Assembly (NCBI GenBank): GCA_026168455.1
Contig: CM047431.1
Span: 57,618,910-57,682,909 of the forward strand
Origin: Theocolax elegans
Lineage: Eukaryota; Arthropoda; Insecta; Hymenoptera; Cerocephalidae
Reading direction: 5' to 3'
Length of the DNA stretch: 64,000 nt
Under the pieces are notes generated by a model, which worked only from the letters and a program-made list of their open reading frames with translations, was not told the DNA's origin and ran no database searches. This document shows, one piece after another, positions 21,027-35,625 of this stretch. The position numbers and the translations under genes are program-made. How positions within the stretch are numbered: position 1 is the stretch's first letter; every line of letters begins with the position of its first letter.

Positions 21027-23300
21027 TTCGCATTATTTAAAAAATATTATCAGCACATTTTTAGTTCTAACTTTATTATATATTTAGATTATAATTGCAG
21101 TTTCAATCACTAATTACAGTAGTGAAAACTTTTAATTATCACAATTTCACCTCAATTATACGTGTAGCCAGTATTTTTATTCTTTAATCTACCGAAATTG
21201 ACAAAAAAAAGAGTCGCAGTCACAGCAAAATATTTTTGTTGTTCTAACGATTTTTCTTTTTCCGTGTTAGGTTACAGCTCGTTCATTATTCGCGATTGGG
21301 TATGTGCCGTATACCGCAGTTAACGTCAATCTACGGCCTATATAACAACCCGTGCAAGTATCCAAAATGTATTCACTATCTTAATTTCAATTAGGAATGG
21401 TATTGCGTAGTAGCTCGATTCTCCAATCGATTTAAGACAAACCTACCTAAAGACGTTAAGTCCGGTCGTAGATTGTTAATCCGATTCACGGTGACGTTTC
21501 ACACCTCCTGTATATATATATATATATGGAACACTTGGCGCCACGCGCACGCGATTCTTCATCCGTTTACCTATACCTGGTGCGAGCTGCACCGGTCTTT
21601 GATTTACAAGCCTCTCGTATTATATACGCGTATCGAAGAATCAAATCTACTGTAAACTTTTGTAATTATTATAAATGATTTTTTGGAATATGATATTTTT
21701 AGTCATCTCGATTTTCTTACCAATGGTGTACTTTGACTCTATGGTTTTGTTATACCGTTTTCTCTTGTCGTTATAACGAAGAATCGTTGTTCTAAAAACT
21801 GATTGTGTCACAAATATCAATATTTCCTAATTTCCAATTGAACAAAATTGAAATGAATCATTACAGCTTAATCGCGTTTAAATAATTGTTAATTATATAG
21901 ACAGACTCTTAAATCAATGTTATAAATACACTCTGATGTGAAATAGATATATAATTAAATAAGAAAATAAGTTAAAGTCTCAGAATCCGAAGAGCCATTA
22001 AAAACATCAATTCGAAATTTTTTAAATATAACGTGTCGCATCAATTTTCATTACAGGAACTTGATTACATTGAAACTGATTACTGGTGTACTAATTTTAT
22101 TTTAAATTTTTACAAAAATTGTTTACATTATTTAGGCTTCTCGAAAAGTTAATGCAAGTCTCACGATTTAATTAAAATTCAATACTTCATTCATTTGTTC
22201 ATTTCAATCCTGATTATTCCTTTGACAAGGCGTCTTTCGTATTATAAAGTTTATCAAACAATCGCCTTACCAAAACAGGGAAAATTGTCAATAAAATGTA
22301 TGCTGGTGATAATACTTTTGAATTTTGATATTTAAAGTACCAAACAATTATTGTTATAGTAGGATTACTTCAATGGGAGCACAACCTATTTCTTACACTT
22401 CTGTCATTTTTTCACACTACTCATTGAGTTCTGAAATTGTAATATTAGATTGCACAAATTGGAAATAAGAGTGGCAAAATTGAAATATCTAATCCTTACC
22501 TTCGGAAAAATACTTTCCTCTATACACTGGTGAAAATATTCATATTTCATTTATATATAGTAATATTATTTTAGTATAAAAATTTTGACTTTTATGAAAG
22601 CGTAGCACGGTGCATTATTATAGCTAAGACGTGTATAGGTTTACGGAAAGCAATTATTAATAAATTTGTGGTGCACACTAATTATTTTGGTTTTGACGAC
22701 TTTCGCTACTGTATATTTAGACTGCATCAACCCCACGCGAAAAAAAAAAGTTTTATATATTATATTAAAATGTTTTGACAAATATGCGTGGGCATAGATA
22801 TATGGATACGAGAAAATAAACAGAGCCCATAAAGAGAGAATAAACCAAAGGAAAACAAAGAAGATACGGAAATTTGAGGGTGGGTTCGATGTAGCCAACA
22901 GCTCGTATAAGCTCGATATAATCGTATTAACTTGCGGAGCCCGTAAATCGCACGAGAGGCTCAAGTTTCGCGAGAACGCGCATATATATCGACCCAAGAT
23001 GCTGAGGATTATTTCGTTCGTTTGCGAGTTAAAGAGGGTCTCGAGAAATTCAGTTCATTTTCGTTAATTACCTGTGACTCCCCTCGACTCGATAAGTACC
23101 CTCTTGTAACAAGTTCATGCGTAACGAGTAAAAGTGTATTTTAATCGCATCGCTTCCGTTGCTTCGTTACGAGACTCGACACGAGAATTCTCAATTTCTT
23201 TACAACCTTTCGAAGATGAGAAGCAAAGCGAAAAGGCTAAAATTATATAGCCCATAATGTATTGATAACAATTGAACGTCGAATATTTGTAAATTTTGTT
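21010..23300. repeat. Blocks D and E, first full copy
   Basis: About 2.3 kb repeated at 24565-26885 with many one-base indels. The E part (about 21541-23300) is AT-rich apart from a GC-richer end at 22860-23220. The minus-strand open frame at 22641-22997 is broken differently in the other copy (26341-26637), which argues against a real gene. There is no known domain. Confidence 0.85.
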
Positions 23301-23301
23301 T

Positions 23302-23452
23302 TCTTAACAAAAAACAGCGAATGAAAATCTTTGAACGAATGTATATTAAAGTACCATGTAAAAACAATACACAAAAAAATTTTCAAACCTCTAGGAATCA
23401 TCACTTTCGAGAAATCGACTTTATTCTAAAAAAACCGTTTTTTTCAAATTTA
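23302..23452. repeat. 151-bp block, copy 1
   Basis: A short block starting near TTCTTAACAAAAAACAGCG. It recurs at 27513-27663. It forms the junction between the end of block E and the second copy of the fold-back right arm, meeting at the shared TTTATTTGTTTATA. Confidence 0.85.
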
Positions 23453-24562
23453 TTTGTTTATAGAAATAAAGAAGAAATTTATATGACTATATTTGTTTAT
23501 TATTACAATTCAAGAATTTTTCATATAATTAATTTATTGCAAAGTAATAAAAAGCAAAAAATATGCTTCGATAGCTATAAACACTTATGGTAATTATAAA
23601 TATGCGTTTTTCGTAAAAAGTTAACAGTTTCAATAAAATCGCATTTTTAAAGTTTTTAGTTATTTCAACAATAAACTGTGCATTAAAAAACCATATAATC
23701 ACTTTGTTCTTAAAATTATATATCAATTTCTAAGACAAATTTTGTAGGTTGCATATTACAATTTTTTTACGAATTTTTCCGGAAAATTGTAACAAATTTT
23801 CCAAGCATTTTCCGACTTATAACCCTCGAAATTCGTGTTCAGGAGACTAAAATAGGTAGGAAAAACTTGGGTGACGTCATGGACCTACGTAGGTTATCGA
23901 GTTTTTAATGTTGCCGTTTAAACGCGCCAACTTGCAATATGGAACTTAAATAATCGGTAAATTTAAATGCAACATATAGAAGGTAGGTTGCAAAATGGTG
24001 GAATTAATTTTTTTCTGGCTAAAGTACTCTAGTTGAGCACTAGTTTGCACACGGTTACAATTAAAAAAATTCACATCTATAATATCGGAAATAACCGTGA
24101 ACATCGGAAAATTCGCCATTTTGGCAAACTTTGCGATTTTTTTTACAAAAAACGGTACATCCTACGGAAAAATTAGTAGGAACATTTTTGTCATCAAATT
24201 TTATGAAGAATACGAAAATATTTTTTTAATTGCAAAAAAAACGAAAATTTCCCATAATTTTCCGGAAAATTGTCCATAACAATTTTCCTAGGCATTTTCC
24301 GGCTTATCACCCTCCAAATTCGTGTTCAGCAGGTCAAAATACATGGGAAAATCTTGGGTGGAGCCGTGGACCTCCATCGGCCACGGAAACCCTCCTGGCG
24401 CCTAGACTATATGTATATGTGTAAATTATATAATATCGGTCTCTCCGAACTAAATGCTCTGGGAAATTCCACCAACCATAGTGGACAAAGAGTACGATAG
24501 GCATACTTTATTCTAAAATAAAGCATTTAGTTCGGAGAGACCGATATTATATAATTTACACA
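23452..24562. repeat. Second copy of fold-back right arm plus small element
   Basis: It repeats 19115-20238: the right arm of the large fold-back element without its left arm, followed by the small inverted-end element. It starts abruptly in the unique centre of the fold-back. A half-element with one arm is not expected from transposition and suggests duplication or misassembly. Confidence 0.85.
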
Positions 24563-24564
24563 TA

Positions 24565-26885
24565 AAAACTAATTTATTATTCGCATTATTTAAAAATATT
24601 ATCAGCACATTTTTAGTTCTAACTTTATTATATATTTAGATTATAATTGCAGTTTCAATCACTAATTACAGTAGTGAACTTTTAATTATCCACACTTTCA
24701 CCTCAATTATACGTGTAGCCAGTATTTTTATTCTTTAATCTACCGAAATGACAAAAAAGAGTCGCAGTCACAGCAAAATATTTTTGTTGTTCTAACGATT
24801 TTTCTTTTTTCCGTGTTAGGTTACAGCTCGTTCATTATTCGCGATTGGGTATGTGCCGTATACCGCAGTTAACGTCAATCTACGGCCTATATAACAACCC
24901 GTGCAAGTATCCAAAATGTATTCACTATCTTAATTTCAATTAGGAATGGTATTGCGTAGTAGCTCGATTCTCCAATCGATTTAAGCCAAACCTACCTAAA
25001 GACGTTAAGTCCGGTCGTAGATTGTTAATCCGATTCACGGTGACGTTTCACACCTCCTGTATATATATATATATATATGGAACACTTGGCGCCACGCGCA
25101 CGCGATTCTTCATCCGTTTACCTATACCTGGTGCGAGCTGCACCGGTCTTTGATTTACAAGCCTCTCGTATTATATACGCGTATCGAAGAATCAAATCTA
25201 CTGTAAACTTTTGTAATTATTATAAATGACTTTTTTTGGAATATGATATTTTTTAGTCATCTCGATTTTCTTACCAATGGTGTACTTTGACTATGGTTTT
25301 GTTATACCGTTTTCTCTTGTCGTTATAACGAAGAATCGTTGTTCTAAAAACTGATTGTGTCACTGCGAAAAGTAAATATTTCTAACAAATATCAATATTC
25401 CCTAATTTCCAATTGAACAAAATTGAAATGAAATCATTACAGCTTTACTCGCGTTTAAATAATTGTTAATTAATATAGACAGACTCTTAAATCAATGTTT
25501 ATAAATACACTCTGATGTGAAATAGATATATAATTAAATAAGAAAATAAGTTAAAGTCTCAGAATCCGAAGAGCCATTAAAAACATCATTTCGAAATTTT
25601 TTAAATATAATGTGTCGCATCAATTTTCATTACAGGAACTTGATTACATTCAAACTGATTACTGGTGTACTAATTTAATTTTAAATTTTTACATTATTTA
25701 GGCTTCTCGAAAAGTTAATGCAATTCTCACGATTTAATTAAAATTTCAATACTTCATTCATTTGTTCATTTCAATCCTGATTATTCCTTTGACAAGGCGT
25801 CTTTCGTATTATAAAGTTTATCAAACATTCGCCTTAGCAAAACAGGGAAAATTGTCAATAAAATGTATGCTGGTGATAATACTTTGAATTTTGATATTTA
25901 AAGTACCAAACAATTATTGTTATAGTAGGATTACTTCAATGGGAGCACAACCTATTTTCTTACACTGTCTTAAAAAATTCTGTCAATTTTTTCACACTAC
26001 TCATTGAGTTCTGAAATTGTAATATTAGATTGCACAAATTGGAAATAAGAGTGGCAAAATTGAAATATCTAATCCTTACCTTCGGAAAAATACTTTCCTC
26101 TATACACTGATGAAAATATTCATATTTCATTTATATATAGTAATATTATTTTTAGTGTAAAAATTTTGACTTTTATGAAAGCGTAGCACGGTGCATTATT
26201 ATAGCTAAGACGTGTATAGGTTTACGGAAAGCAATTATTAATAAATTTGTGGTGCACACTAATTATTTTTGGTTTTGACGACTTTCGCTACTGTATCTTT
26301 AGACTGCATCAACCCCACGCGAAAAAAAAAGTTTTATATATTATATTAAAATGTTTTGACAAATATGCGTGGGCATAGATATATGGATACGAGAAAATAA
26401 ACAGAGCCCATAAAGAGAGAATAAACCAAAGGAAAACAAAGAAGATACGGAAATTTGAGGTGGGTTCGATGTAGCCAACAGCTCGTATAAGCTCGATATA
26501 ATCGTATTAACTTGCGGAGCCCGTAAATCGCACGAGAGGCTCAAGTTTCGCGAGAACGCGCATATATATCGACCCAAGATGCTGAGGATTATTTCGTTCG
26601 TTTGCGAGTTAAAGAGGGTCTCGAGAAATTCATTCATTTTCGTTAATTACCTGTGACTCCCCTCGACTCGATAAGTACCCTCTTGTAACAAGTTCATGCG
26701 TAACGAGTAAAAGTGTATTTTAATCGCATCGCTTCCGTTGCTTCGTTACGAGACTCGACACGAGAATTCTCAATTTCTTTACAACCTTTCGAAGATGATA
26801 AGCAAAGCGAAAAAGGCTAAAATTATATTAGCCCATAATGTATTGATAACAATTGAACGTCGAATATTTGTAAATTTTGTTTTAT
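24565..26885. repeat. Blocks D and E, second full copy
   Basis: It repeats 21010-23300. Differences are spread evenly and are mostly one-base indels in homopolymers plus a few short deletions. There is no gene. Confidence 0.85.
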
Positions 26886-29800
26886 TATCAACAATCGCTG
26901 AAATAGTTTCTTCTTCGCCATATGTTTCGTTCCACAATTAGTAGATACGCTTCTCTTTCGGTCTGTCCATCGAGTCGTTATAAAGAATCTTATTTGAACC
27001 TTCTATTTCATTGGTATTCGGAACACTGAATTTTACGTTCGACGTTCGTTTGAAGCTGGCATATAATTTTTTAACTCAATAGTAACAATATCCAAATTAC
27101 TTTATATAACATAATGAAATTATTTTAATGTCAAATAATTATTATAAGTTAAAAGAACATGCCTGGGTTGAAAAAAATATTATTCTAATAATTAATTTAT
27201 TACCTAATGAATTGACGTATTTCTTAATTATTTAAACTAATTGCCTCATTGTTAATCTGTAATAATTTTTTTAATAACTTAAATGTGTATATGTCTTTGT
27301 TTCTATTTTTATTTTGCAACAGTTAATGTATAAATAAATCAATTTAACCTTTTCAGGGGCACATTTTTCCTCAAGATGAATTTTGAAAGTTTTATAGGTT
27401 TTTGGAGTTTGCTGATTATAATTCTGATTTCGAATTATAAAATTCAAAATAGCAAAGCTAATATAATTGGTATTTTTATATATATGAGCAAATCCCCAAA
27501 ATTTTTTAAATTCTTAACAAAAAACAGCGAATGAAAATCTTTGAACGAATGTATATTAAAGTACCATGTAAAAACAATACACAAAAAAATTTTCAAACCT
27601 CTAGGAATCATCACTTTCGAGAAATCGACTTTATTCTAAAAAAAACCGTTTTTTTCAAATTTATTTGTTTATAACAAATTATAATTAATTCATGTGATTT
27701 TTTATAAACATCTTATATCTTATGCTTTTGTGAATCGAAAAAGTCAGTGTATCTATAAAAGCGTACATAAATATTTTAGAAATACGCGCAAAAACGACAT
27801 AAAAATTGGTGGGACATGTATGTCCCACCGCCCCTAAAAGGGTGAAATTGGTATTATTGACTATTTAGGTTTACTCAACGATGAAACCCTAGATTGTAAT
27901 TTTTGTTAAAATGTTTTTCGTATGTTATTATAATAATGTTTAAATAAATTGACAACCTGAAAAGATTGATAGAACAAGCCGATGGAACATTGCTGAAACA
28001 TAAGAAAAAAAAATTTATTTATAATTAATGTTTTTTTTTATATAATTAATGGACTGTATCGAACTATTTGTTCTAATTTATGAGAAAGAAAACGTGTAAT
28101 TAAACTTTTTTTCCACCTTCGTTAGCATATCGATGAAAATTTAACTTACTAATCAGCAAGGAATGTAATAAAAAATTCTTCCAAGATAACTTTTTTTAAT
28201 CTATTATGAACCTACGTACTATAACTTTTTGGCATAATGCACTCATACAACAAGATATACCTTAGGAACCACTTCATCGTATAGCCTGAAATTATAATAT
28301 TAACAAGTAAACATGATTTTAATCTACTTAAATGAAACATAATTACAAAATATCCTAAAAATGTATAAACTAAAAAATTTTTTACCTATATTTTTTAATT
28401 TGTTGCAATAATGTTGCAAATTAGTCATTTTTATTGCAATATTTTTGAATTCAGAGCCATTTAAGCGAATAAGAAACGTGGTTATTGCTAGTGTTAAAAT
28501 ATTGACTTATTTGATGAAGAAAGGAGTTACTTGAGGTATATCCTGCAATGTGTGCATTACACTGAAAATAATTGGTACGGAGTGTAATAATAAATTTAAT
28601 AAATTTGTCGCACGAAACAGAAGTTGTACTGAAAAGTTTTGGCTAAAAGTTGGCAATAATATCGTTTTACACAAAAATAAAGAAACATATTTCAAATAAT
28701 TGTATAATAATTATCTTTATTTTAACCTATAGACTTGCCTCTTAAATATCCGACTGAAGTCAAAAAGCGTTTTAAAATTTGCACAAAAGAAAAACTAGAA
28801 CAATTGGCAAATGTATAGATAAGTCCCCCTTTTTTATGTAAGGTCATCGAAGCGCGTAACGATAAAATTAAAGAACCTCGCGCGTTTTTTTCGAAGACGT
28901 GCTTACGTTGAATTATCTTGAAATTTGCATGGAAAGCGATGAAAAGCATTATTACTTTAGGAGGAGCGTCCTTAGTGAAATTCGGGAAGATAAAGACGAA
29001 AAGCCCAAACGCGCCTAGGAATGAAATATTCATGAGAGGTTCAAGAAATCGCGGTCTGGGCCGAGGGAGGCAAAGGTCCAAGGGATCGCGTACGTAGGTG
29101 TTAAACGGCTCCAACCTTTCTTCGTTCTTCCATTTTTTTTTCTTTTCCCTCTTCGTATTATATACTTACTCTTTGGTTCTTTCACGTAGGCAGAATTTGT
29201 CGAAATTCGCTGAGTTCGCGTGGAACACCGATTATATCATTTTGGACGAAAAGTCGAATTCGGCTTGGATATACCTTGTGCTTGAGGGAGTTGAATTATT
29301 ATCTACGTACTTGATTATCATTTTCTTTATTGTACTTTTGTTATCGACGCCTGTTGTAATTGGTGCATACGTTTTTTCTAATCATGGGAATATGGCTTAC
29401 GTAAGCTCGATTTGATTCTTCAATTTATGAGCTTCTAGTTTCGTACTTCTGTTGTCACGATCTAACATCTGACATATCTTCATGTCAGATCTAACATATC
29501 TAACTGCTCGTACCTCTCGAATTCCTGCGCTAAGAGAAAAGTTGAATGGAAATTATCGCAATGTTCGTTTGTTTGTAGAATTTTTATAAAAAAATAGAGA
29601 ATCAAATTGACAATTCGAGCATGTATTTTGTTTTCCAAATTTACACCACACTAGCACTACAATTTACAGATTGTTTAGATACTTTGTGCAACAAAACTTT
29701 TCTCTGTGTAACCGAACGCTTAGCAAAAGTTCAACGATGCCTCTTTATCTCTTCAAGTGTATACTTTAAATAATACCATTCCTCGAAAAAAATATAACGA

Positions 29801-30252
29801 TCAATACTCGATGACCTGAGTTATGGATTTTCCAAATCCACATCGCCTCTGTCCACTTTTTTTTTGCTTCCGTTAAAGATCCCTCATTTTCCGGCACCGT
29901 AAACACGAGGATTCCTGCATCTGATTACAACCCGTTTCGTTCGCCTCCATTCCTCTTTCGCACTTTGCACGGGATTTGGATACCCGTTAGCCCCCCTGCA
30001 CTCTCTCTTTCTCCGTTATTTACGACTAGTTTTTCCTATTTCGTATCTTTCTTAGCTTTTTCTCCTTCGATACTCGAGTATTCTATTTCTAGTTTACCTT
30101 GCGATGCTTCAACCCCGATCAGTCTTGACTCGAACGCAGAAACTGTTTTCTGCTTCTTTTTTTATTGCTTTCGAGCAGCGATGAGACTCTTGACGGATTC
30201 CGGCTGATGAATCGATTTTCCCAATTTATCCGCGTGTTTGTGCATTTTTAAT
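26886..30252. other. Non-coding stretch with one GC-richer island
   Basis: AT-rich sequence without a recognisable gene. It includes the second copy of the 151-bp block (27513-27663). A GC-richer, CpG-containing island spans about 28820-29260 and lies opposite a 130-codon minus-strand open frame (28722-29114) with no domain. The island may be regulatory. Short frames at 29098-29415 and 29965-30207 are hydrophobic, T-rich and unconvincing. Confidence 0.5.
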
Positions 30253-30802
30253 ATATCGTTCTCGTCGTAGTCGTCGTCGTCGTTGTTGTTGTTGTTGTGC
30301 TCTGCAAGTTTCATTGTTGATCGCATAAAAAGTATCGAAAATCGATGAAAATTCCTTTATTCACTTTTTGTTATAGTTCATGCGTGTTCCAATAAAATCA
30401 CACTGAGAATAGTGAATGTTAGCGACAATTGAATATTTCTTAATACACCATGAATTTCTGTTTATAAGAAATGTTTTCTCTTATGGACTCAGGAGAAGCT
30501 GGGGTATTCTCGATATTTATGTGAATAATCGATGCATATTTCATTTGACGATAATTCGATGGATATCCTCCATGCTCATCAGCAGGCTAAACCTTTTATT
30601 TATTTAATTATTTTTATTTGAATGTTACACCTTTTATTAGTGATTTGATATTAACAATTTACAAACATCTTTTGATAGATCTATTATTTACACTAAAGTT
30701 ACCTACTGTATTTCGTCATTATTGCACTATGTATAATTAGTAGCATCTCTCTGATGCATCGCTCTGTAAGTGAAAGCAAAAATTAATCACAAATCAATAA
30801 AT
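30253..30802. repeat. Duplicated block G, copy 1
   Basis: About 550 bp, repeated at 31876-32430. It contains a GTC/GTT triplet run near 30265-30297. The 63-codon frame (30416-30607) is identical in both copies but has no known features. Confidence 0.85.
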
Positions 30803-31501
30803 TAATAAACATATACTTACAAGGACCCTCATATGTTTGGGAAACGGATCGTGCCCAGCTTCTAGTATATGTTTTCTAATATAAAAATATGAAAAAAGCC
30901 AGAGCCGCAGACTCTAACAATCGTTTTTTCAAAGTTATACGCTGTTAAAGCAAAATTTCCAAGGAAAAGAGACTTCACTTTAAACGCTTATAACTTCTGA
31001 CCTATCAAATATTGACATTCAAATCAAAATTTACTGAAAAGCTGAGATAAAATAGATGTATTTAAAAAAAAAGTACGTTCAAATCCGTTAAAATGGAGCA
31101 GAGTTATAGCCGAATTAAGAATTTAAAGAAATTTAGCTTAAAAAAATCAATAAAATTTGTACTGCTCAATTTTTGTTTAAAATTGCTTCTAATTCTTAAT
31201 TGGTTATAACTCTGCTCCATTTTAATGGATTTGAAACGTACTTTTTTTAAAATGTATCTATTTATCCCAGCTTTTCAGTAAACTTTGGTTTGAATGTCAA
31301 TATTTGATAGGTCAGAAGTTATAAGCGTTTAAAGGAAAGTCTCTTTTTTTTGGAAATTTGCTTCAAGAGCATATAACTTTTGAAAAAAACGATTGTTAGA
31401 GTCTGCGGCTCTGGCTTTTTTCATATTTTATATTAGAAAACATATACTACAAGCTGGGCACGATCCGTTTCCCAAACATATGAGGGTCTCCTTGTTAGTC
31501 T
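30803..31501. mobile_element. Fold-back element with ~330-bp arms
   Basis: The left arm starts near 30816 with CTTACAAGGA and CCCTCATATGTTTGGGAAAC. The right arm is its reverse complement and ends TCTCCTTGTTAG at 31498. The arms pair almost to the centre near 31140-31160. The corresponding empty site is in the second copy at about 32425-32441, where CAATAAAT joins ATTAATTTC directly, so the inserted length is about 699 bp. It has no coding capacity. Confidence 0.8.
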
Positions 31502-31875
31502 ATTAATTTCTATTGGAAAATAGAGCAGCGTAACCTACAAAAATACCAATTAAAAATATAAATGAAGTAGCGTTAAAATTATGACAGCTGTCTTTTTTTC
31601 TATCGAAATACTTGTTAGAATAAAATTACGCGTCTAAAGCTCATATCGATACGAAAATTTATTGATATTTAGAAGAATTTTTATTGTAAACTAACTGAGT
31701 AAAGTAAAGTGCGATATGTTTCAGAAATACCTTATAATCGGTAAAAATCATTTCGTATCACCTATAGGACGATAAGCACCACTAAAGTTGTATCCACCAT
31801 TACGATTATTCGAATTTCCATGGCGCAATGGTCAAACTTCGTAAAGTTCTCTGTATGTACCGCGAATGTTATTGC
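31502..31875. repeat. Block H, copy 1
   Basis: About 370 bp following the fold-back element. It is repeated at 32433-32805 directly after block G copy 2. Confidence 0.85.
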
Positions 31876-32805
31876 ATTTTTAATATATCGTTCTCGTCGT
31901 AGTCGTCGTCGTCGTTGTTGTTGTTGTTGTGCTCTGCAAGTTTCATTGTTGATCGCATAAAAAGTATCGAAAATCGATGAAAATTCCTTTATTCACTTTT
32001 TGTTATAGTTCATGCGTGTTCCAATAAAATCACACTGAGAATAGTGAATGTTAGCGACAATTGAATATTTCTTAATACACCATGAATTTCTGTTTATAAG
32101 AAATGTTTTCTCTTATGGACTCAGGAGAAGCTGGGGTATTCTCGATATTTATGTGAATAATCGATGCATATTTCATTTGACGATAATTCGATGGATATCC
32201 TCCATGCTCATCAGCAGGCTAAACCTTTTATTTATTTAATTATTTTTATTTGAATGTTACACCTTTTATTAGTGATTTGATATTAACAATTTACAAACAT
32301 CTTTTGATAGATCTATTATTTACACTAAAGTTACCTACTGTATTTCTCATTATTGCACTATGTATAATTAGTAGCATCTCTCTGATGCATCGCTCTGTAA
32401 GTGAAAGCAAAAATTAATACAAATCAATAAATATTAATTTCTATTGGAAAATAGAGCAGCGTAACCTACAAAATACCAATTAAAAATATAAATGAAGTAG
32501 CGTTAAAATTATGACAGCTGTCTTTTTTTCTATCGAAATACTTGTTAGAATAAAATTACGCGTCTAAAGCTCATATCGATACGAAAATTTATTGATATTT
32601 AGAAGAATTTTTATTGTAAACTAACTGAGTAAAGTAAAGTGCGATATGTTTCAGAAATACCTTATAATCGGTAAAAATCATTTCGTATCACCTATAGGAC
32701 GATAAGCACCACTAAAGTTGTATCCACCATTACGATTATTCGAATTTCCATGGCGCAATGGTCAAACTTCGTAAAGTTCTCTGTATGTACCGCGAATGTT
32801 ATTAC
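31876..32805. repeat. Blocks G and H, copy 2 (no insertion)
   Basis: G and H are contiguous here, without the 699-bp element that separates them in the first copy. The sequence is otherwise nearly identical. Confidence 0.85.
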
Positions 32806-34520
32806 ATTTTCAATGGTTTATCGGTATCTATGGGTGTTTGTGTGCGATTGTGTAGAGGCATACGCGAATTACAATGGTCACTGCCGGGAATGCAATTTCA
32901 TCGAGTTTAGGCTAAAACTTGACATCGTCCCGATTGGTCTTCGAGTATTTCGAGTTCAACTTGGAAGTCAAGACCCCTCGTAACAAAAGTACTTATCGGA
33001 CTTGAAGAGGGTATATTGGTTTAATTAAATTTTCTTCGTTTTACCTCGCGTTCGTAGCACTCACTGCACATCTACGATTTATTCACGTATTTATTTATTC
33101 ATTCGATTTTTATAACGAATCATTGATTTGTGTCCGATCATCATTAATCGATCGAGTAATGTGTTTTTATACTATGCGCAGATACATTAATATGACGGAT
33201 TTACAGGTTACTCGGAGTAATGTTTAAATTAATCTTGATCGCATAATGTTAAACTTTACGATTGTTTTTTTTTAATTTATTGAATACAACGAAGTAAAAT
33301 AATAACGCAGATAATTAAATGACTATTAATTTATGCGTATATTGTATATAATTATGTAATTTAATATTAATCGGATTGTTAACCAATTTTTTTGTGCATT
33401 ATTGTTAAAAGATTCACAATTGCAAATAGAAAAAAAGAACAATATTATATTATTTCAATTATTAACCTTCATTCGATGTTTAATTAAAAAATATTGCACG
33501 CGCGAATGAAGTAGAGTGAAAATATATATTATTTTTGTATAAATTCGTATAAAGCAATAAAAAGCTGTTTTAAATTTCGAATACTCACAGAGAGAAATTT
33601 TTTGTAAATATTACATATCAGTCGAGTGAAAATTCGTGAACTGTCAAGTAATACATGCAATACACTGGCAATACATGGCTCGCTTTACTCTCGTCTCTTT
33701 TCGAAACCTAATGTAAAGATTTTGCGCTTCTATTTTAAAATAAGTAGAGACTTCGAATGGTACGTTACAGGCAAGCCATGTCAACAAGACATCAGCTCAA
33801 TTTCTTTTCGTGATTTTCAAAATGTGTGAGAATATACATTTCCGACGGATGCAGGCCATTAATAGTTTTGAATGCAGATTTACAAAGCAAAGAAAACAAA
33901 TTATTATAACCAACTTGTAAGGCCTTATACATACGTATATTTATATACATTAAAGAAAATTTTAAAATTTTTGTAATTCGTTTTATATATATACATTTAC
34001 ATACTTTTAATTTCATATAGTATATTCATTTGACGATGACCGTTTCATCTTTTAGAGTCTTTTATTCATCTAACTGAGTTTTTATTTATGGTTTTTCTAT
34101 TTTTTGATCACACCTCTTTAATATGCACTTTTTTTTGTCTGTGGCGGTCGAGTAATGTGCTAGCCACCAGAGTTATGATTGGTTTTATAGCGAAATTCCA
34201 CTAGTTATATGATTCATGACCTCGTGATCTAAAAATTAAAACTCTGACGAATATATAACGACAATAGCAATAAGAACAAAAAGAAAAAATTTATAAATAA
34301 AACTATTATTTAACAATATTAGATAGAAAAGCGTAAATTATAGACTCTCGATCATTTGTCAATTTGAAGAGGAGTATAGTCGTTGTATGATCCTTTCCTT
34401 CCGCAGATGAATAAATTAAAGCAAATGGAGAGGATGAATCAAGAGGGCTCGCGCAGACAATACTCGATAAAATATCCTGGAAGGCAAGGATGACAAACAA
34501 ACAGATGACTGCGCTCACCC

Positions 34521-34526
<6 letters not shown>

Positions 34527-34560
<34 letters not shown>
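34527..34560. repeat. (TC)n microsatellite
   Basis: A pure TC dinucleotide run. Confidence 0.95.
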
Positions 34561-34562
<2 letters not shown>

Positions 34563-35466
34563 ATACAACAATATTCGTATTCTTAAATATGTAGGTAAAC
34601 AAATTGAGAGAGAGAGAGAAAAGCGGAACGAACGAGAAAATAAATAAAAGAAAACGAATGATTATATTTGTATAGAAAAGTATATTTACCGTTATTCTCG
34701 AACCTGTTTAGAAGTACCAAATTATCAACTTCGTATGATATTCGATGAGTTTTGGCAAATGAGGAACCTTACAAAACGAATATTCCAAAAAAAAAAGAAA
34801 ATACGTGTAAACGAAGAAGGAGAATAAGGACGCAAGAGAGAAACGCGTATAGTTGCACCTGTACAAGGAAAAGCGAAAAGCGAAAACGCGAGATCGTAAA
34901 GAAGATGAAAGTCCTCGTAAACCAAGTAGAAGCTTTGCTCGAGAGGTTTAGATAGGTTTATGGATCGTGCACCTCAAGGTGTTCTACTCCTCGACCGTTT
35001 TCTTACTTCTCCCTGTCTCCGTTCATTTTCTTCTTTCGTTATCTTTGACGATCGTACGGTGTGCCGTATGTGTATACCGGTTTTTACGTTCGCCGAATTC
35101 CCTGTACAAATGTTTAAATTTACAATCGATTATATCTCACAAATGAATTCCTCAGTTTTATCACATACGATTTGTTTCTCCGTTCTGTTTGTCTTCGATT
35201 ATTTACATTTCTTTACATTTCATCTTCCTGTGTACTCGTTAAAGCGCATCGACAAGGTATGGGTTTTTACACCGAGTGCGCTTCGAAGGGGTCAGTGTAT
35301 TATACACGGGGTGGTAGTTTACGGTCTCGTTGTACTCATGGGTGCTCTAAGGAACGGACCGTATTTTTCTTGAGAATAGGATATTTGGTTGGATTAGAGA
35401 TTATAAATTATCAACCAATATTATTTTATATGAGTATACTTATTACAATATTATCGACTTGATGTT

Positions 35467-35495
35467 GGTGTGCGTGTGTGTGTGTGTGTGTGTGT
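35467..35495. repeat. (TG)n microsatellite
   Basis: A TG dinucleotide run with one GC interruption near its start. Confidence 0.95.
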
Positions 35496-35625
35496 CCAAT
35501 ATATTTAAACATATGCGTACACGAAGAGAAAAAGAGATCTCTCCGTGTACACAACAACTACGGTTGTTTTTAAAGCACTGGTCTATATTCATTAGATTAT
35601 TGAAATTTTAGATACTTATAATATG

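Noticed and set aside
20231..21540. Blocks D1 and D2 as long terminal repeats of a retrotransposon
   Set aside because: D copies flank only 330 bp of non-coding DNA. There are no TG...CA ends, gag/pol or polypurine tract, and the TTGGCGCC after D2 is only a weak primer-binding-site match.
22641..22997. 118-codon minus-strand frame in block E
   Set aside because: The frame is broken and different in the second copy (26341-26637), residues are AT-driven, and there is no known domain.
28722..29114. 130-codon minus-strand frame
   Set aside because: There is no recognisable domain, and no splice sites or codon pattern support it. It overlaps a GC-richer island that could be regulatory.
34752..35462. 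Several overlapping + strand frames
   Set aside because: Basic or hydrophobic low-complexity products with no motif. The frames overlap each other and none has gene context.
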